This document shows positions 25,079-38,272 of a DNA stretch of 64,000 bases, in pieces. Position numbers and translations under genes: made by a program. Under the pieces are notes generated by a model. It had not been told where the DNA came from, searched no databases, and saw only the letters and a list, made by a program, of their open reading frames with translations. The DNA is from Chrysomallon squamiferum (taxonomy: Eukaryota > Mollusca > Gastropoda > Neomphalida > Peltospiridae). The stretch's first letter is position 1. The number at the start of each line of letters is the position of its first letter. The DNA is taken from positions 9,712,083-9,776,082 of the forward strand of contig CM022670.1 of NCBI GenBank assembly GCA_012295275.1. Reading direction: 5' to 3'.

Positions 25079-26550
25079 AATCCGACAGTGCATATGTAGT
25101 ATAATATTTAAATAACTCCTGTATTCGTATCATATCAAATACCTAAATATTCTTAGTGTTCAGATACGCCTACAAATATCACTATTAAAAATATTAACAT
25201 ATATAAAAGATTTAAAAAAATAAAATAAAAATAAGTTTAAATAGAGAAAAAAAAAAAAAAAACCCAGCAACATTCGTTTACCCTTATTGTGTTATATTCT
25301 TATAACGCCTACAAATATCAGTATTAAAAATGCAAACATATAAAAGACAAATAAAATTAACAGTATAAATAGAGAAGAAAAAAAAAAAACATTCCCATAC
25401 CTGTAAAGTGAACAACCAACACAAAAATGATTAATAACGCCCACCTGAAACTATTCCTAGTAATTCTGATGTAAACTCTTCGCTTTTCCTAGAAATGTTG
25501 TTTCCAAGAAGTGTACTTTAAAAGCATTACATGGATGTTCCCGATGTAACACTCTACCGCCGTTCACGATTCTTTTGTCAGTAACATATCTAAGGATATT
25601 GCCTTTTTTAGCTTACGAGAAATTTCCGTGGACCGATACGCTTCCCAGCACGATGTAAGTGAGGGGTTGCATCAAAATAAGTAGTTTACTTCACAGAATC
25701 ACTGTATATGCAGTATTTGTACATATATAAGTATCTTTCTATAAAACTGAGCAGAAATCTGTGCGTTTTCTTTTCTTTTAGTTAGCTAGTTTTAGGCTCT
25801 TGTGATTTTTACCGTGTGCAACCGTTTATATATTATCATTCACATTTAAGCTACATATAGTTTAACGTCAAAATACATAACTATTTGATGTTGAAAATGA
25901 TGGTATCTAATACGTTTATACAGCATTAGTTTCGTGTATTTAGAAAATACACAGAGAAAAACAGTCTTTGCAATTTAAAATGGAACAAATAACTGTTCTG
26001 TATTTCGAAATTGAAACCATGTTCTTTTAAAACTATTAGCGAGGTCCTCCATCATCCTATACTGACACAACCCCTCCATCAAGTCACGCTTCAGTTCACA
26101 GGCGTAGGATTGGGTTTTTTCTTGTATTGTGTATACACTTGTCAGGTATTATTCCCCAAACGACATTAACCTACATCTGGCGGTGAAACCGATATCCACA
26201 CAAATACCCGATTTGTTCTTCACAAAAGGACACTAAATTGTATATACCTGTAAGGTTGTTTTCGAATGCATGTCAGTGTTTCCCAGATATTTTATTCTTA
26301 CATAACAATGAAATACCCACATCATACCTATAAAGATCTTTACTCAAACATATTTGAATACATACATACATTCACCACTTTCAAATTCATGTACGCCACT
26401 TAAAATATTTTCTTACTTGGTTTATCCACTTTTATTTCATCCGAATCAAAGTTAAAATAAAAAAACAAATTAAAAAAAACCCCTTCAAATGGCAAACAAA
26501 AGAAACAAAACAGTAAATTAGAATGTTTCTTTAATTCGTAATTTATCAGT
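25079..26550. repeat. RPL37 downstream flank, third member of the duplication family
   Basis: Aligns with 6031-7767 and 13150-14881 with more differences than those two show to each other. It contains two adjacent copies of the short interspersed pattern (25150-25260 and 25295-25500). It is contiguous with the intact RPL37 3' end, so it is the resident copy. Confidence 0.75.
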
Positions 26551-29500
26551 TTATTTCGCTACAGTTGTTGGGGCTGCAGGAGCTGCTTTGCGTGGCTTGG
26601 GAACTGTACCTTCACGGAAACCATTTCTGAAAAACAAAACAGTAACTAGAAAACTATTTTCATTTTATCAAAATCCTTTCTCAATAATGATTGTTTTGTT
26701 TATGTCAGAAACAAAGATTTTATTTTCCACTGAAATAGCAAGCAGGAAAACTATTCAACATTCACCATCAATATATTAAACTTTTATGTTTTTTAAAACT
26801 GATTAGCAATTACAAAGTCATGATTTTTGGGGGCCTATGATATATTTGAACGTGGTTTTTACACAAATTTTATGCCATTAATCGCTCTGCACTTTTTAAA
26901 ATGGATAAATAACAAAAATTTCTAAATATACATTCAGTGTATTTCTAATTATCGAGACCAACCAACAAATTATGATTGTAAATTTAGTAAAATTACTGTA
27001 CCCGAAACTAAGTGAAGAACACTCTTCAACATCAACATATTAAATTTTTATTCGTTTTAAAACTGATTAGTAATTACAAAGTCCTGATTTTTTTGGCTCA
27101 TGATAAATTTGAACATATTTTCTACCACTAATAACTGCACTTTTTAAAATGGATAAATAATAAAAAATTTCTAAATATACATTGAGTGTATTTGTAATTA
27201 TGGAGACCAACCAACAAAATATACTTGTAAAACTTCTGATTTTGTTTTAACGAGACACTGGCATTACAGGTAAACTGATTTCCATTAAAAAAAATTCTTA
27301 CACCTCTACATATTATCATCTTAGTTGACAGACTGAATTTTCAAAATTTAATTAACGACATTTTATAACAGTACAGCTATCCAGACATGTCAATATGTGT
27401 GCTAAAATATTTTGTATGCCTCAACGTTTGGCTGCAAAGAATTACTCAGCTGACATAATGGGAAGATATTTATCTTGAACAAATTGCAACTGAAATAAAC
27501 CTATGATTTGGAAAGTGAAATGTACCTGAATCGTCTAAAGACTTTCTTCAAATGTCTCATTCTCCCTGTTCCAGTTGTTCGCCTCCTCTTTGACTTGATA
27601 CTCCAGTTATCTACATGGAACACAAATAAGAAAATTAAGAAAAATTATCAGTTAAAATTTCACAACAAGCTACTCAAACCATTAGTTTATTAGACAATCA
27701 AACAACCAGGGATTTTCAGATATTTTAGAACTTTTTAAACTAACTGGATAACCACAGAGAAAGGACCAGGTATCTCCCTATCCAACTTTTTCCAGTGACA
27801 ACGAACAATCTCAAGTGAAACAAGCAATAAACATACGTACATTTCAGTTACTGGATCATTCTTGATATAATGTGAACAAATCTTCAATAATATTATCAGT
27901 AGTTATGTATGTATGTATAATGTGAAAGAAAAACCATATTCTTTTCCATAAATTATGTTACTACTTACTGAATATTATGATGCTAGTCATTTCAAAATGA
28001 CCAAGCTAAAATTGGGAAAAAGTGGAGTTCCTGTTATGTATCATGTGTAACTATTTTTCACTCTAAACGTGATCAGTGATCAGTTACATAATATCAGCTG
28101 TATATTAGATTAGAACACAAATGCATTCATTATGTGCAACTATCTTCAACTTGTGTACGAAGATCAGTATCTGGCAATCTTGTTACTGGCCAAAACAGTG
28201 TTAATTCCATTTCCTGATGGGCAAAGTTGCCATATATTTTATGTGCACCTAGAAAATATACGTACCATTTAAAATGATTATACTGTTAAACTACCTTAAT
28301 GTATAAACTTATTATCATTCAGTGCATGTTGTTTTTTATATTTTAATAATTTGTGAGATTAATTTTCTTCTTCGTTCTGACTTCCAGCACATGTAACATG
28401 AAATTGATGAAAAGGTCCAAAAATGAAAGAATCGTTTGAAATACTCTTTGCTGTGAATTATGAAAAAAAAATGTCAAAATAGTGTATTTTCTTTATTATA
28501 GGTCACATTCACACATAAAATAACTATTGGTTCTGGTATTTATTGGAAAGTTAAAATAATTTAATCAGCTTGATAGTGATGGCCTCCAAAAAATTCTTAT
28601 GACCAAAAGCAGGTAAGATTAAATATGATACTGGGTTATGCATGGAACAATGCTAGACACAATTAATAATCTTACCTTTGATCCTTAGCATCAAAAGATA
28701 CATTCACTATACAATGAATACACACATACTTCATTCATGAGAAAATTTAAGAATGCATTGAATGATAAGATTAATAATATAATCATTTTAAACAGTGTAA
28801 ATCCTTTCTAGATGTCAGTTTCAACATATATTCATTGGCGCTCATGTTATATTATCTCCTTGGGATTCCAGCATAAAAACAAGGGCAATAAATCCATAAC
28901 TGTCTCGAGTCTCTATGTCTTGGTGTAAAATTTTAAAAATGGCCACCCAAATTTTGCATTATATTTTATATCATGATTTGTTTATTTTATTTTATTTTTT
29001 TTTCATTGTTTGGTTTTGCCCAGAAAAAGTAGTTAGTTAAAATGTAGCAGTTTTCAGTCACAAGCCTCTACCATCTTAAACAGTGTTTAACTGGACAAAA
29101 ATATGCATCTATTATGAATTTATGGGCTTTGAAATTACGGCTACTGCCTTAATATTCAACATATTTACTTAATACTGGTATCATTTTAAAGGGATTTCCA
29201 AGGTCTGAAAACTTTATCCATATAAATATATACATCGAACAGAATTAGACATTATTAATAATCTTACCTCCGATCTTTAATATCAATTGATACATACACT
29301 ATAAAATGACTGCACCCAGATATGCATTTGAATACACATACACTTCATTCATGAGAAAATCTGAGAATGCATTGAATGGCATATGATGATTTTAAATAAT
29401 GTATATCCTTTCTAGCTGTCAATAAAATGTTTGGCAGTTTCTAGGTATGTGCAGATAATCACCATTAGCGGCGGCCATTTTTTACCAATTAGCTGTTCCA

Positions 29501-32500
29501 CTTCACACGTATTTTGCATGAGGGGGCACCGTTTGTTCACTTTTCATTGGCTCGGGTTATATTCTTTCCTTGGGATTTCTGCATAAAAACACAGACAGGA
29601 TATTCATAAGTGCTCACAATTTCGAATATTTTGATTCCATTGAGTTTTGCTGTGCCTGTGCTGCTTTTTAGAAAATTACGAATTTTCAACACGCTTGAAC
29701 CACTAAAACCAGCTACGTCACACGAACGAAAGGTAAGTGGACATTATAATTAGTTTTTTTTATCTTATTGTCTTTAAAATTTTATCAAAATGCTTGGACG
29801 CATTCAATTGTTATGATCGCCTCGTGAAATATGGTCTGTGTGTCATTTCGGTGTTCGATCGCCATTGTTACACTTTTTGGGAATTTTCAACATGCTACAG
29901 TAACTAAAACCGGTTAATTGAGACGAATGAAAAGTAGCTGGACATAATAATTAGTTTTTTATCTTATTGTCTTTGAAATTTTGTCAAGCAGCTGCAAGCA
30001 TGCTAACTAGAAACTCTAATCTTCACCTCGTCAAGCATGGTTATTTCAACGTTACATCGCCGAAGTGAAAGTGTCATTGTGAATCAAACTTCCTGTTTAA
30101 GGACTTACGTTTGAGAACGGATTATGCTGACTTAGTCTTCTTAAATTATCTTACATAAGAATGATGGAATAACATGTTCCTAACAATATATTAGTATTTT
30201 CATCCATAATTGTCTCAAAATCTCAGATGTTTTAGGATTTTAAAATCATAAAATTGACCAAACAATTATAATTTCTAAACACCAAATCAAATAAGCACTT
30301 GCTATTGCATTCTGTGTGGATTTAATTTGTACTGGTCATTCAAATTTTGCATTTCTTTTCATATAATTTTTTTTTTTTTTTGGTTTGACCCACAGTTGAT
30401 GTTTTCATTTTGGTAATACTGTGTCATAATTTCAACTTATTAAAACTTATTTCAGTTGTCTTCTCAGCTCTTTTCTTGTTATTTTCAGTGAATAACCAAG
30501 AGATGCCCTTGAGTAACAAGAAACAGTGCCCAATTAGATGTAACCAACCAAGCTTAGACAACATCTGCAAGAAAAGTATTCCACAGTTCCTGCAACAGAT
30601 GAGTTTTATATTTACACTAGCTGTGGTAATGGTCAAACAACAACAGTTAGTGAATTATGTAGTCACTCCTAACCCTTCTGTGTTGAGACTTTCTGCTGAA
30701 GTAAAGAAAGTTGTGTACCAGTTCAATAAGTTTTGAAATCTGGCTTATGCTGTATAATTTACCAAATTTATGTGTTTGTGTTCTGAAAAGTTTTTGAGAA
30801 TGTAATCTTGAGAAAAAAAACAAGATGAGCCCCAACCTGGACTGAGTTGCAACCCACAATATGTTACTGCTTCCCCAGAACCACACAATTTATTGGATAG
30901 CAGTTCATACTGGGGAAAAGATTCAGAGGAATCTGCCATTCCAATATTGACAAAACCACCCATGAAAATCAGACAAACAAAAAACTGCCAGTCATGCAAG
31001 TTATTAAATAACTCCTTAACAAATATGAGACTAAAACAGCTACAGCTTCAAAGGTCTACACACATTGCAATCTGAGATGTGAGAGCACAGCAAAAGAAAA
31101 AGGGATATGTAAAATTCTTAAACCATACAATCAGACAGAAAGAGGAACAGATAGCAAAACTTAAAGAAAAAGTACCATTTCAAAGGTTATGATGCATCTG
31201 CTCTGTCGAACTTTAAAAAAAGCCATGAACTGAAAAAGTACCACAGCGAAAAAAAAATAAAAAACTGAATTAGAAACTCTGCTCTCTGCCACAAACAAAA
31301 TTTCTGAACTTAAAATTAAACTTGAATTAAAACAAATGGAGATAATTGATCTCCAGAGAGATAAAATCCTGCTTGAAGAAAAGCTTCATGAGTCAGTTAG
31401 TAAACTAAAATCAACAAAGTATAATGGAAAGGTCTATTCTGCAGATCTAAGAATGATTGTATTTGATGCCATTGTTAATCAGGTGCCAACCAGCAATATC
31501 CCTGTTCTTCTTCAGAATTTTTTGTTTGAGGTGTGGTGTTCCACTGAAGGACATCCCACATAGAACCACTACTGAGGCAATGATAAGGGAACTTGGAGTA
31601 ATAACTGAATTACAGGCAGCTGAAGCTGTAATTGAGAATAAAAGTTGTTCACTTGATTTTGATGCCACAACACAGGAGGGCACACATGTGAAAGTGTCCA
31701 CATTGCCACACCAGAGAACTGTTTGTTGCTGCAGTTGATGAACTGGCTGGTGGGACTGCTGATGATTACCATGAGCACATATCTGACTCCATTAATAACT
31801 TACTAGAACATACTTAAACTTTCATGAGGATGATTATCAAACTGCAAGAACAAAAATAATTTCTAATATTTGCAATACCCTTACTGATCGATGCCCTGCA
31901 AATTATGCTGCAATTCAGCTTCAGAATGAAAAGTGGAACAAAACACTCAATGAATTAAATTGCCATGAACTGAAAACTCAATTGCAACAAAAACTCTTGC
32001 TGCTCTAAAGGTATGTGAAGCAGAAATCAGAATAGAAAAGAAACTTAAAGGGACAGACTGTTTAGATGGAAACATAGTAGTGCAGATGAACAAAATGAGG
32101 TTTATGGATAGCAAGGGTGATCCTCATGGTTTCACCATTTTTCTAGACCACAAAAACTTGGCACGTGGGATCTTGCCCAGATACAGAGGTAACCACCTAC
32201 ATATCCTTTTTCATATATGTGGCGTTTTCACTCACTTCCATAATTTATTCACGAGTTTTCTGCAGAAGTGTGCATCGTGTGGTGGTTTACGGCATAGCAT
32301 CCTAGCAGGCTTTGTGTTTGTTCCTGCACAAGTGGAAGTGCAGGTGCTTGGACTTATTGGGAAACTGCTCAGTGGACCTTGGATGAACAAGTTCTACCAT
32401 CAGCAGTTGCCCCAGAACAAGTAAACCACATTCAGGGCATTGAGCTTGTTAAGCAAGTTATTGCCAAACTGAAAGTCAGTGCACAGGCCCCTGAAGACAC

Positions 32501-35500
32501 TGTCATGCAAGATGGATTTTTTTGGACATACACTTTTGCAAGAACCAACTCTGGAAATGCTCCAAGCAGCACCTAAAGACATCTCCCTGTTTACAAACAT
32601 GATGAAGAGTTGTTTGAATGCAACAGTTGTTGTCCTTGAACGGCAGTACAACAGATACTTCCACTGCAATCTCACTGACAGACTGAGGAATGAGACAAGG
32701 TTGGCCAGATGTCACAACATTGATGCAGAAGAGATCATGGGGATGTTTAGTTTCTTAAATGCTACTCTCTGCTACATCTCATGTAAAATGAGGGCCATCA
32801 AAAACAGGACAGTGGATTATCTTGATGCCCTAGACAGGGAGACAAAAGATCGTATTATTAAAAAGGTGATCCACATGGGCCAACAACACAGACAGGACAA
32901 GCATACCAAGCAGAAGAATCCGAGGAAAGAACAAAACAGGAGACAAGTACAGAAGCTGCAGGCAAAGGAGACCACAGAGAGGAACAGATTGGAGAGAAGA
33001 TTGAAAAGTGTACACATCGACAGACTCTGTTGAATTCTCGGATCTCTCAGAGTATAAATTGGAAAACGTAAGTGAACTTTTATCTGGGAATTCAGTGGGT
33101 AGCATGATTTGACATATGTGGATTGATGATGGAGAAAGAGCAATATACAATGGAAAGATAGAGAAGATTACATGCAAAGGTAAGAAATATGTTGTAGCAT
33201 ACTGGGGAGCAAATGAATCGTATGCAGATGCAGTAGACTACTGTATGAACATTCATGCTCTGGCTGCAGGTCTAACTGAGGATGATCTAACTATATAATA
33301 TTTAATTTTGAATTCTAGTAGATTTTATGTACAGTTAGAAAGGTCAATTTATCGACATATTTCAAATATCATTTTTAATAAAATATTGTGTATACACGTG
33401 TGCTTGCATTTTAATTTTAAAATGTGCTAGAAATATCTGGTGCTGTTGAAAATGATTATATTTCTATGTTGTTTATATTTTTAATAGCTTGTAGGATGCA
33501 TATTTTATTAAATGTTGTGACTTTTAATAAATACAATATGAATTTGTTCTGAAATAAACAAATTAATATTGTTTTGCCGATTACTAGCATTTGATGTTTA
33601 ACTATATTCCTCTGCAATACATAAACTCATATAATCCTTGGAGTCGACTCCAGAAAAGTGTTGCCGGTCTTAATTAGGAGCAATACAATGTGTATGTAAT
33701 TATGACACTAAGACAATTAAAGGCACAGGTATGGTAAGTGTCATTTGAAGCAGACAAAAGAATTTTCTTGGCTTTGTGTTTGTACTTCCTGTGCTTTGAC
33801 AGCAAACAAAAGATACCTATCAATGTATCATGTGACCATCGCTGACGTTTTCTCTGATAGAGCAAGTCAACACTTGAAGCAAAAATAGCCTAAGTTTTAA
33901 AACTGAACACTTTATGATTTATCAGTTTATGGTTTTACGATAAAAAAAAATAAGTTATACATTTCTTATTTAATATTCTATGAATACCTCTGGTACTTAG
34001 ATTCACAGAATAAATTCATTGTACTGTTTTGTAGTACAGTTTGTTATGTTTATGATTTTTAATTTGCCTTTAATCGCAAGAATTTTTAAAGCAAAATATG
34101 AAGTTAGTTTATTTCTGATCATATTCGTATTATAATGTATATACTTTAGAAATCCGAACACAGAAGAAACCTATCCATCCCAAAAGTTACTAAAAATATA
34201 AACATAGTTTCTATCGTTTTAAATAACAGAGGTTCTTTTATATGTTTCTTACTTTTGTTTCTTTCTTTCTTTCTTTCTGTTGTTTTTTACATTTATTTTT
34301 AGGCAAGCAATATACATTTGCGCACATAACTTTTGTTATAAATTTATACGCCATTGGTACTGATAGCGACGACATGTACGTTGTTAGAAATACCGAACTT
34401 TCACTTTCCTTAGCCAGTGTTAAGCAAAGGCGACACCGCCTTTATCTGAGGGCTTTGTAGAGTGACACCGCTTTAGCTTTAGGGCTGTTCACAATGGGCG
34501 GCGGAGTTCATTTACCCCCACCACATTTAACACTCTCATACAGACTACTGATTTAACACTTAACAAAAACAACATCACCATTTAAAAGAGCGCATATTAA
34601 TCTGTATTTGAGTGTATTTGTTTTTCATGTTATATTTTACAGAAGGGATTTGGGACTGGTGGGAAATGGACAAAATCAGCACTTTTAATTGCTTTGTCCA
34701 ATTATGTTTGTTAGGCTGCTGGTACCTTAATTAATATTCTTTTTAATTTTTACAAATATAATTGAACAGAGATTGGCATTGGTCTTCACTGAAAATTTCA
34801 TCAAGAAAGCTTGATTATTAACAAAGATACAGGGGAAAATGTTAAAATATTACTATTTTTGGTCACAAAACTCAATGACTTAAATAGCATTTAACTGGAC
34901 GAAAATAAGTGTTTATTAAGGGGGTTTAAAATTGCTGCTACTTCCTTAATTTTTAACATATTCACTTGATTTTGGTATCATTTTAAAGAGGTTTACAAGC
35001 TCTACCCAACTGTCTTATTTATTTTTGAAAAATGTGTCCACATACCTACAGTTTCACCACATTCCTGAAGATCAATTCATTATCTTTCACTGCGAACTTG
35101 TATTTAACGAGTCGCAACTCTAAATTATAGTACAATATACAGTCTCTTTCTCACATGCATGAAACCAACATGGACGTATGACAGTTGAACTTACATGTCC
35201 GTTTTCTGGGTGCTGGATAACCGCATGATGCACATGTCTTTTTTTGTATATGATATGAACGACGGCCACACCGACGACAGTGTGTATGAGTCTTGTTATG
35301 TCGCTTACCAAAGCTGGACGTTCCCTTCGTCTGTTGAAAGAAAATATATATATTTACCAGGTTGATTTGGTAATGACAGATTTGCTTTTCTGATTTTTCG
35401 ATTATTTGTATGATATATTTAAATAAACAAATCTATCCCAGTATCCGACAAGTGAGAGCTATCGTATCTGTATCGTTATCATTATATTACATTTCACGTG

Positions 35501-35672
35501 TTTAATCAATATCAGTAATACCTAAAATAAGCTCAAGTGGATAACAAAATATTTTCAAATTTGGTTTCTTTAAATGCTCATTTGTCAAAATGACTATTTC
35601 CATACATAACGCAAATTGTTTATTTAGGGTCGATGAAAACAGATTCTCAATATTGTCTTAAACACCAACCAT
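26551..35672 (-). CDS. RPL37: 60S ribosomal protein L37 (eL37)
   Basis: Four coding exons: 35672-35670 (ATG only), 35330-35195, 27610-27526 and 26626-26551. They total 300 bases, 99 residues (human 97), with agreeing phases. Exon 2 starts [18 protein letters not shown] and carries the zinc-binding CX2C pairs CRRC and CASC. Exon 3 reads [20 protein letters not shown] and on to RRFR. Exon 4 starts [13 protein letters not shown] and ends in an Ala/Thr tail. eL37 is a structural zinc protein of the large ribosomal subunit. The stop codon overlaps AATAAA, implying a very short 3' untranslated region. Intron 2 is about 7.6 kb and holds a transposon relic, unusually large for a ribosomal protein gene. 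It lies between GTF2F1 and the OAS array, and its 3' end was copied twice into that array. The sequence looks fully functional. Confidence 0.95.
28655..29610. repeat. Tandem ~600-base duplication in RPL37 intron 2
   Basis: 28655-28900 and 29250-29610 share ordered words: AATAATCTTACC, CTTCATTCATGAGAAAAT, GAATGCATTGAATG, ATCCTTTCTAG and CTTGGGATT…GCATAAAAACA. Identity is moderate, so the duplication is not recent. Confidence 0.65.
29060..29200. repeat. Direct repeat left of the transposon relic (partner 34860-35003)
   Basis: Shares with 34860-35003, in the same orientation, TTTAACTGGAC-AAAATA, GCTACT-CCTTAAT, AACATAT and GGTATCATTTTAAAG. The two copies flank the relic ORF about 5.7 kb apart. 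They could be the element's terminal direct repeats or two copies of an unrelated repeat. Confidence 0.55.
29688..29995. repeat. Tandem duplication at the likely 5' end of the relic element
   Basis: 29688-29800 and 29880-29995 share AATTTTCAACA, ACTAAAACC, GACGAA-GAAA, GGACAT and ATCTTATTGTCTTT in order. The first copy contains a donor-like GAAAGGTAAGTGG on the plus strand, compatible with an untranslated first exon. Confidence 0.5.
30488..33297 (+). mobile_element. Decayed transposon-like protein gene in RPL37 intron 2
   Basis: After an acceptor-like TTATTTTCAG at 30487, a frame opens at an ATG (30502, MPLSNKKQ). It continues as a patchwork across all three plus frames: [98 protein letters not shown], a basic coiled tail, and a small beta-rich end ([20 protein letters not shown]). 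At least four frameshifts and several stops break it. I recall similar uncharacterised multicopy proteins in cnidarian, fish and mollusc genomes but cannot name a superfamily or point to a catalytic triad. Its composition is richer in GC than the intron around it and it has no internal introns, which fits an inserted element. It is on the opposite strand to RPL37. Confidence 0.65.
33298..35194. other. Remainder of RPL37 intron 2, no gene seen
   Basis: AT-rich sequence with a CTTT run near 34260 and the right member (34860-35003) of the direct-repeat pair. Short open frames at 33674-33865 and 34242-34460 have no recognisable motif. Confidence 0.6.
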
Positions 35673-35700
35673 TTTCGTCCAGCGGAAGTTAGAAAGGATT
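35673..35700 (-). promoter_or_regulatory. RPL37 5' leader with TOP-like start
   Basis: On the minus strand, CCTTTCTAACTTCCGC precedes the ATG by about ten bases, and the ATG is followed at once by donor GTTGGT. A pyrimidine start followed by a very short leader is the usual arrangement of ribosomal protein genes (5' terminal oligopyrimidine, growth-dependent translation). The exact start site is inferred. Confidence 0.6.
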
Positions 35701-37304
35701 CACAGGAAGTTATTCTTCCCTAAAGTGAACCTCTTAACGAGGAGCATCAATTGATGGGTTGTCGTTCGTATATTGATACAAACTAAAATATTAAATTACA
35801 AAAATTACAGATATATCTTTCAGTTTTATTATTATAACTGAAACGATTCATTAACAATTATCGTATTATATTTTTCTATTATAAATGAAAATATTATTTG
35901 AATAAAATAACACCACTGATTTTCAAATAAAATGAATCCGTATCAAATAATTGTGTGCAAAGCATTTAAATATTAAATACAAATATATCTTACATCAATA
36001 GTGGGTTTCTGTCTTGTTATTCATATGCTCATGAACCATATGCATTAGGTAACTGTAGATTAAAAGTGCAATATTAAATAAAGCATTCCTTCATTCAGTC
36101 ATGCATACTTACATAAGAAAACATACATGCATATTTTTATTTTTTTTTTTTCTGAACATTTTGTGGAACTAAAGGAAAAACATGCCTCGATTAATAAAAA
36201 TGAAATATCCTTCTGCTTCTTGCCATCTCTGTTTTTTAAATATATACTTTTTTCACAAGCCATACCAATATATGCAAAAAATAACCAAAAACAATCAAAA
36301 GATAAAACAATATTTTTTATTATAAATAATACTTCCATAAAAAAAAAATAATAAAAAAATTAATAATAAAAAAATCCCTTCAAAACCAATAAAATATCAA
36401 TTTTAATTCACTTGGATCGTCTTATCAAAATGTGTGCAGCTTTCAACTCAGATTCAAAATGACATTTATTACAAATACTGGAACATATTTAACCTCTTGG
36501 GCAGATCAAAAATGCAGTGTTCACTATAACCCCAAAATATGTTATTTGTAATTTATTTTTATTTATTATTTTTTTAACTATAAAAATGACCAAACATTAC
36601 ATAAAATTCTTACAATATTAAAACATTTTTTAATAATATGTTTATTTTCAGATGTTTTATTTTATTAGTACTTAGTTATTACAAAGTGCCTTAAAAAAGT
36701 TTAAATGAAATCCAATAAAAAGTCAGTACATGAAATATGGAGGCTTTTATGTCACATTATTTTCACTTTAGATAATCTTTTTTCCTCTCTTTTTCCTTTT
36801 TCCCTTTTAATCCATGAAAAATCTGGAAAAATCACCATGTTCATGTGAAAATGTTATTATTATAAATGAGATATTTTTTAATATGAAGATCACCTTTTTT
36901 CATCTGAAGTAGTTCCAAAATCTGTATCATTTTATCTGTTTTATTTTTTATATATATATAATTATTATTATTATTTGATTTTATTTAGTTTGTTTTTCAG
37001 GATCTTTCATTTTTTTTTTTTGTCTTTATTTACTCAGTCTTTATATTTTATTTATTTATTCATTCTTTTATATTAAAATACAATACATACAATGCTTATT
37101 TCTTTTTTATGTTTTTGAGAGAACACTTCTAAATTCTTCGGTACAATTTCCCAAACTTTCTTAAAATAATTTTTGTTCTTTGATTTTTACCCAATTTATT
37201 CATCGGGTCTTCACACAAAACACTCGAGATATTCCTGTATGATTCCATGAGAAGTTCCAAGTATACAGACCACTCTTATTTTCAGCATTAAAAATTATGT
37301 AATA
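35701..37304. other. Between RPL37 start and GTF2F1 stop, no gene seen
   Basis: Very AT-rich. It should contain the RPL37 promoter on the right of its start and the GTF2F1 3' untranslated region and polyadenylation site. Several TTTATT words (AATAAA on the minus strand) lie between 36900 and 37080, but I cannot choose among them. Confidence 0.6.
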
Positions 37305-37524
37305 TCATTCAGGCTTTTTTAATGATAAAAACAAAACATCTTTGATTATATTTCTCTCTGGGTTAATGCGTTTCAGTAATTGTGCAATTGTATGAGTCAT
37401 TTCTTCATTTGTCATGTTCAGTTTTTTTGCAGTTTTCTTGAATTTTTGTGACAGGTCTTTTGTTGTCATTGGTTTCCTCATAAGATATCTTCTTATAGCT
37501 TCCTCAGTTATTCCATCACTGGAA

Positions 37525-37559
<35 letters not shown>

Positions 37560-37780
37560 CAACAACAACAACAATAATGAATAAGATGATGCAGTTTGTA
37601 ACATGAAACTGTTATCTGTAAAAATAGTCAATAAATAATAATAATAATTATAACGATAATGATGATCGAGATGCAGTTAGTAATATAAAACTATTATTTC
37701 TAAAAATAATAAGTTAAATAACAACAATAATAATAACAATAGCATAAATAACAACAACAATAATAAATATTAACAATGAC

Positions 37781-37830
<50 letters not shown>

Positions 37831-38208
37831 TAATAAATAATGATAATGATAATCAGAAAACACACCTTGTTGAACTGACTCCTTGCATTGTAAGGGGACT
37901 CTCTGTTCTTGGTTTCTTTGAAGATGTCTGATCACTTTCAGCCTTTCTCTTCAAAGCTGTGAAAATAACAATTATCATTTCAGTTTACAAAATGTTTAAG
38001 TCTGTAAAAATATAATCCTCCCTTGCATGTAATTTATAAAAATAAAAAAAAAAAACATATGTAATATTCACCACAGAAAATAGGTCAAGATTTAGTATCA
38101 AATGATTACTTCAAAGCAGTAAATGTTTCCTGAATATTATTTTTTTTGTTTTTACAGTAATAACAATAATCTGTAAACAATATGTCTCAATCATATAATG
38201 TTTGTGTC

Positions 38209-38272
<64 letters not shown>

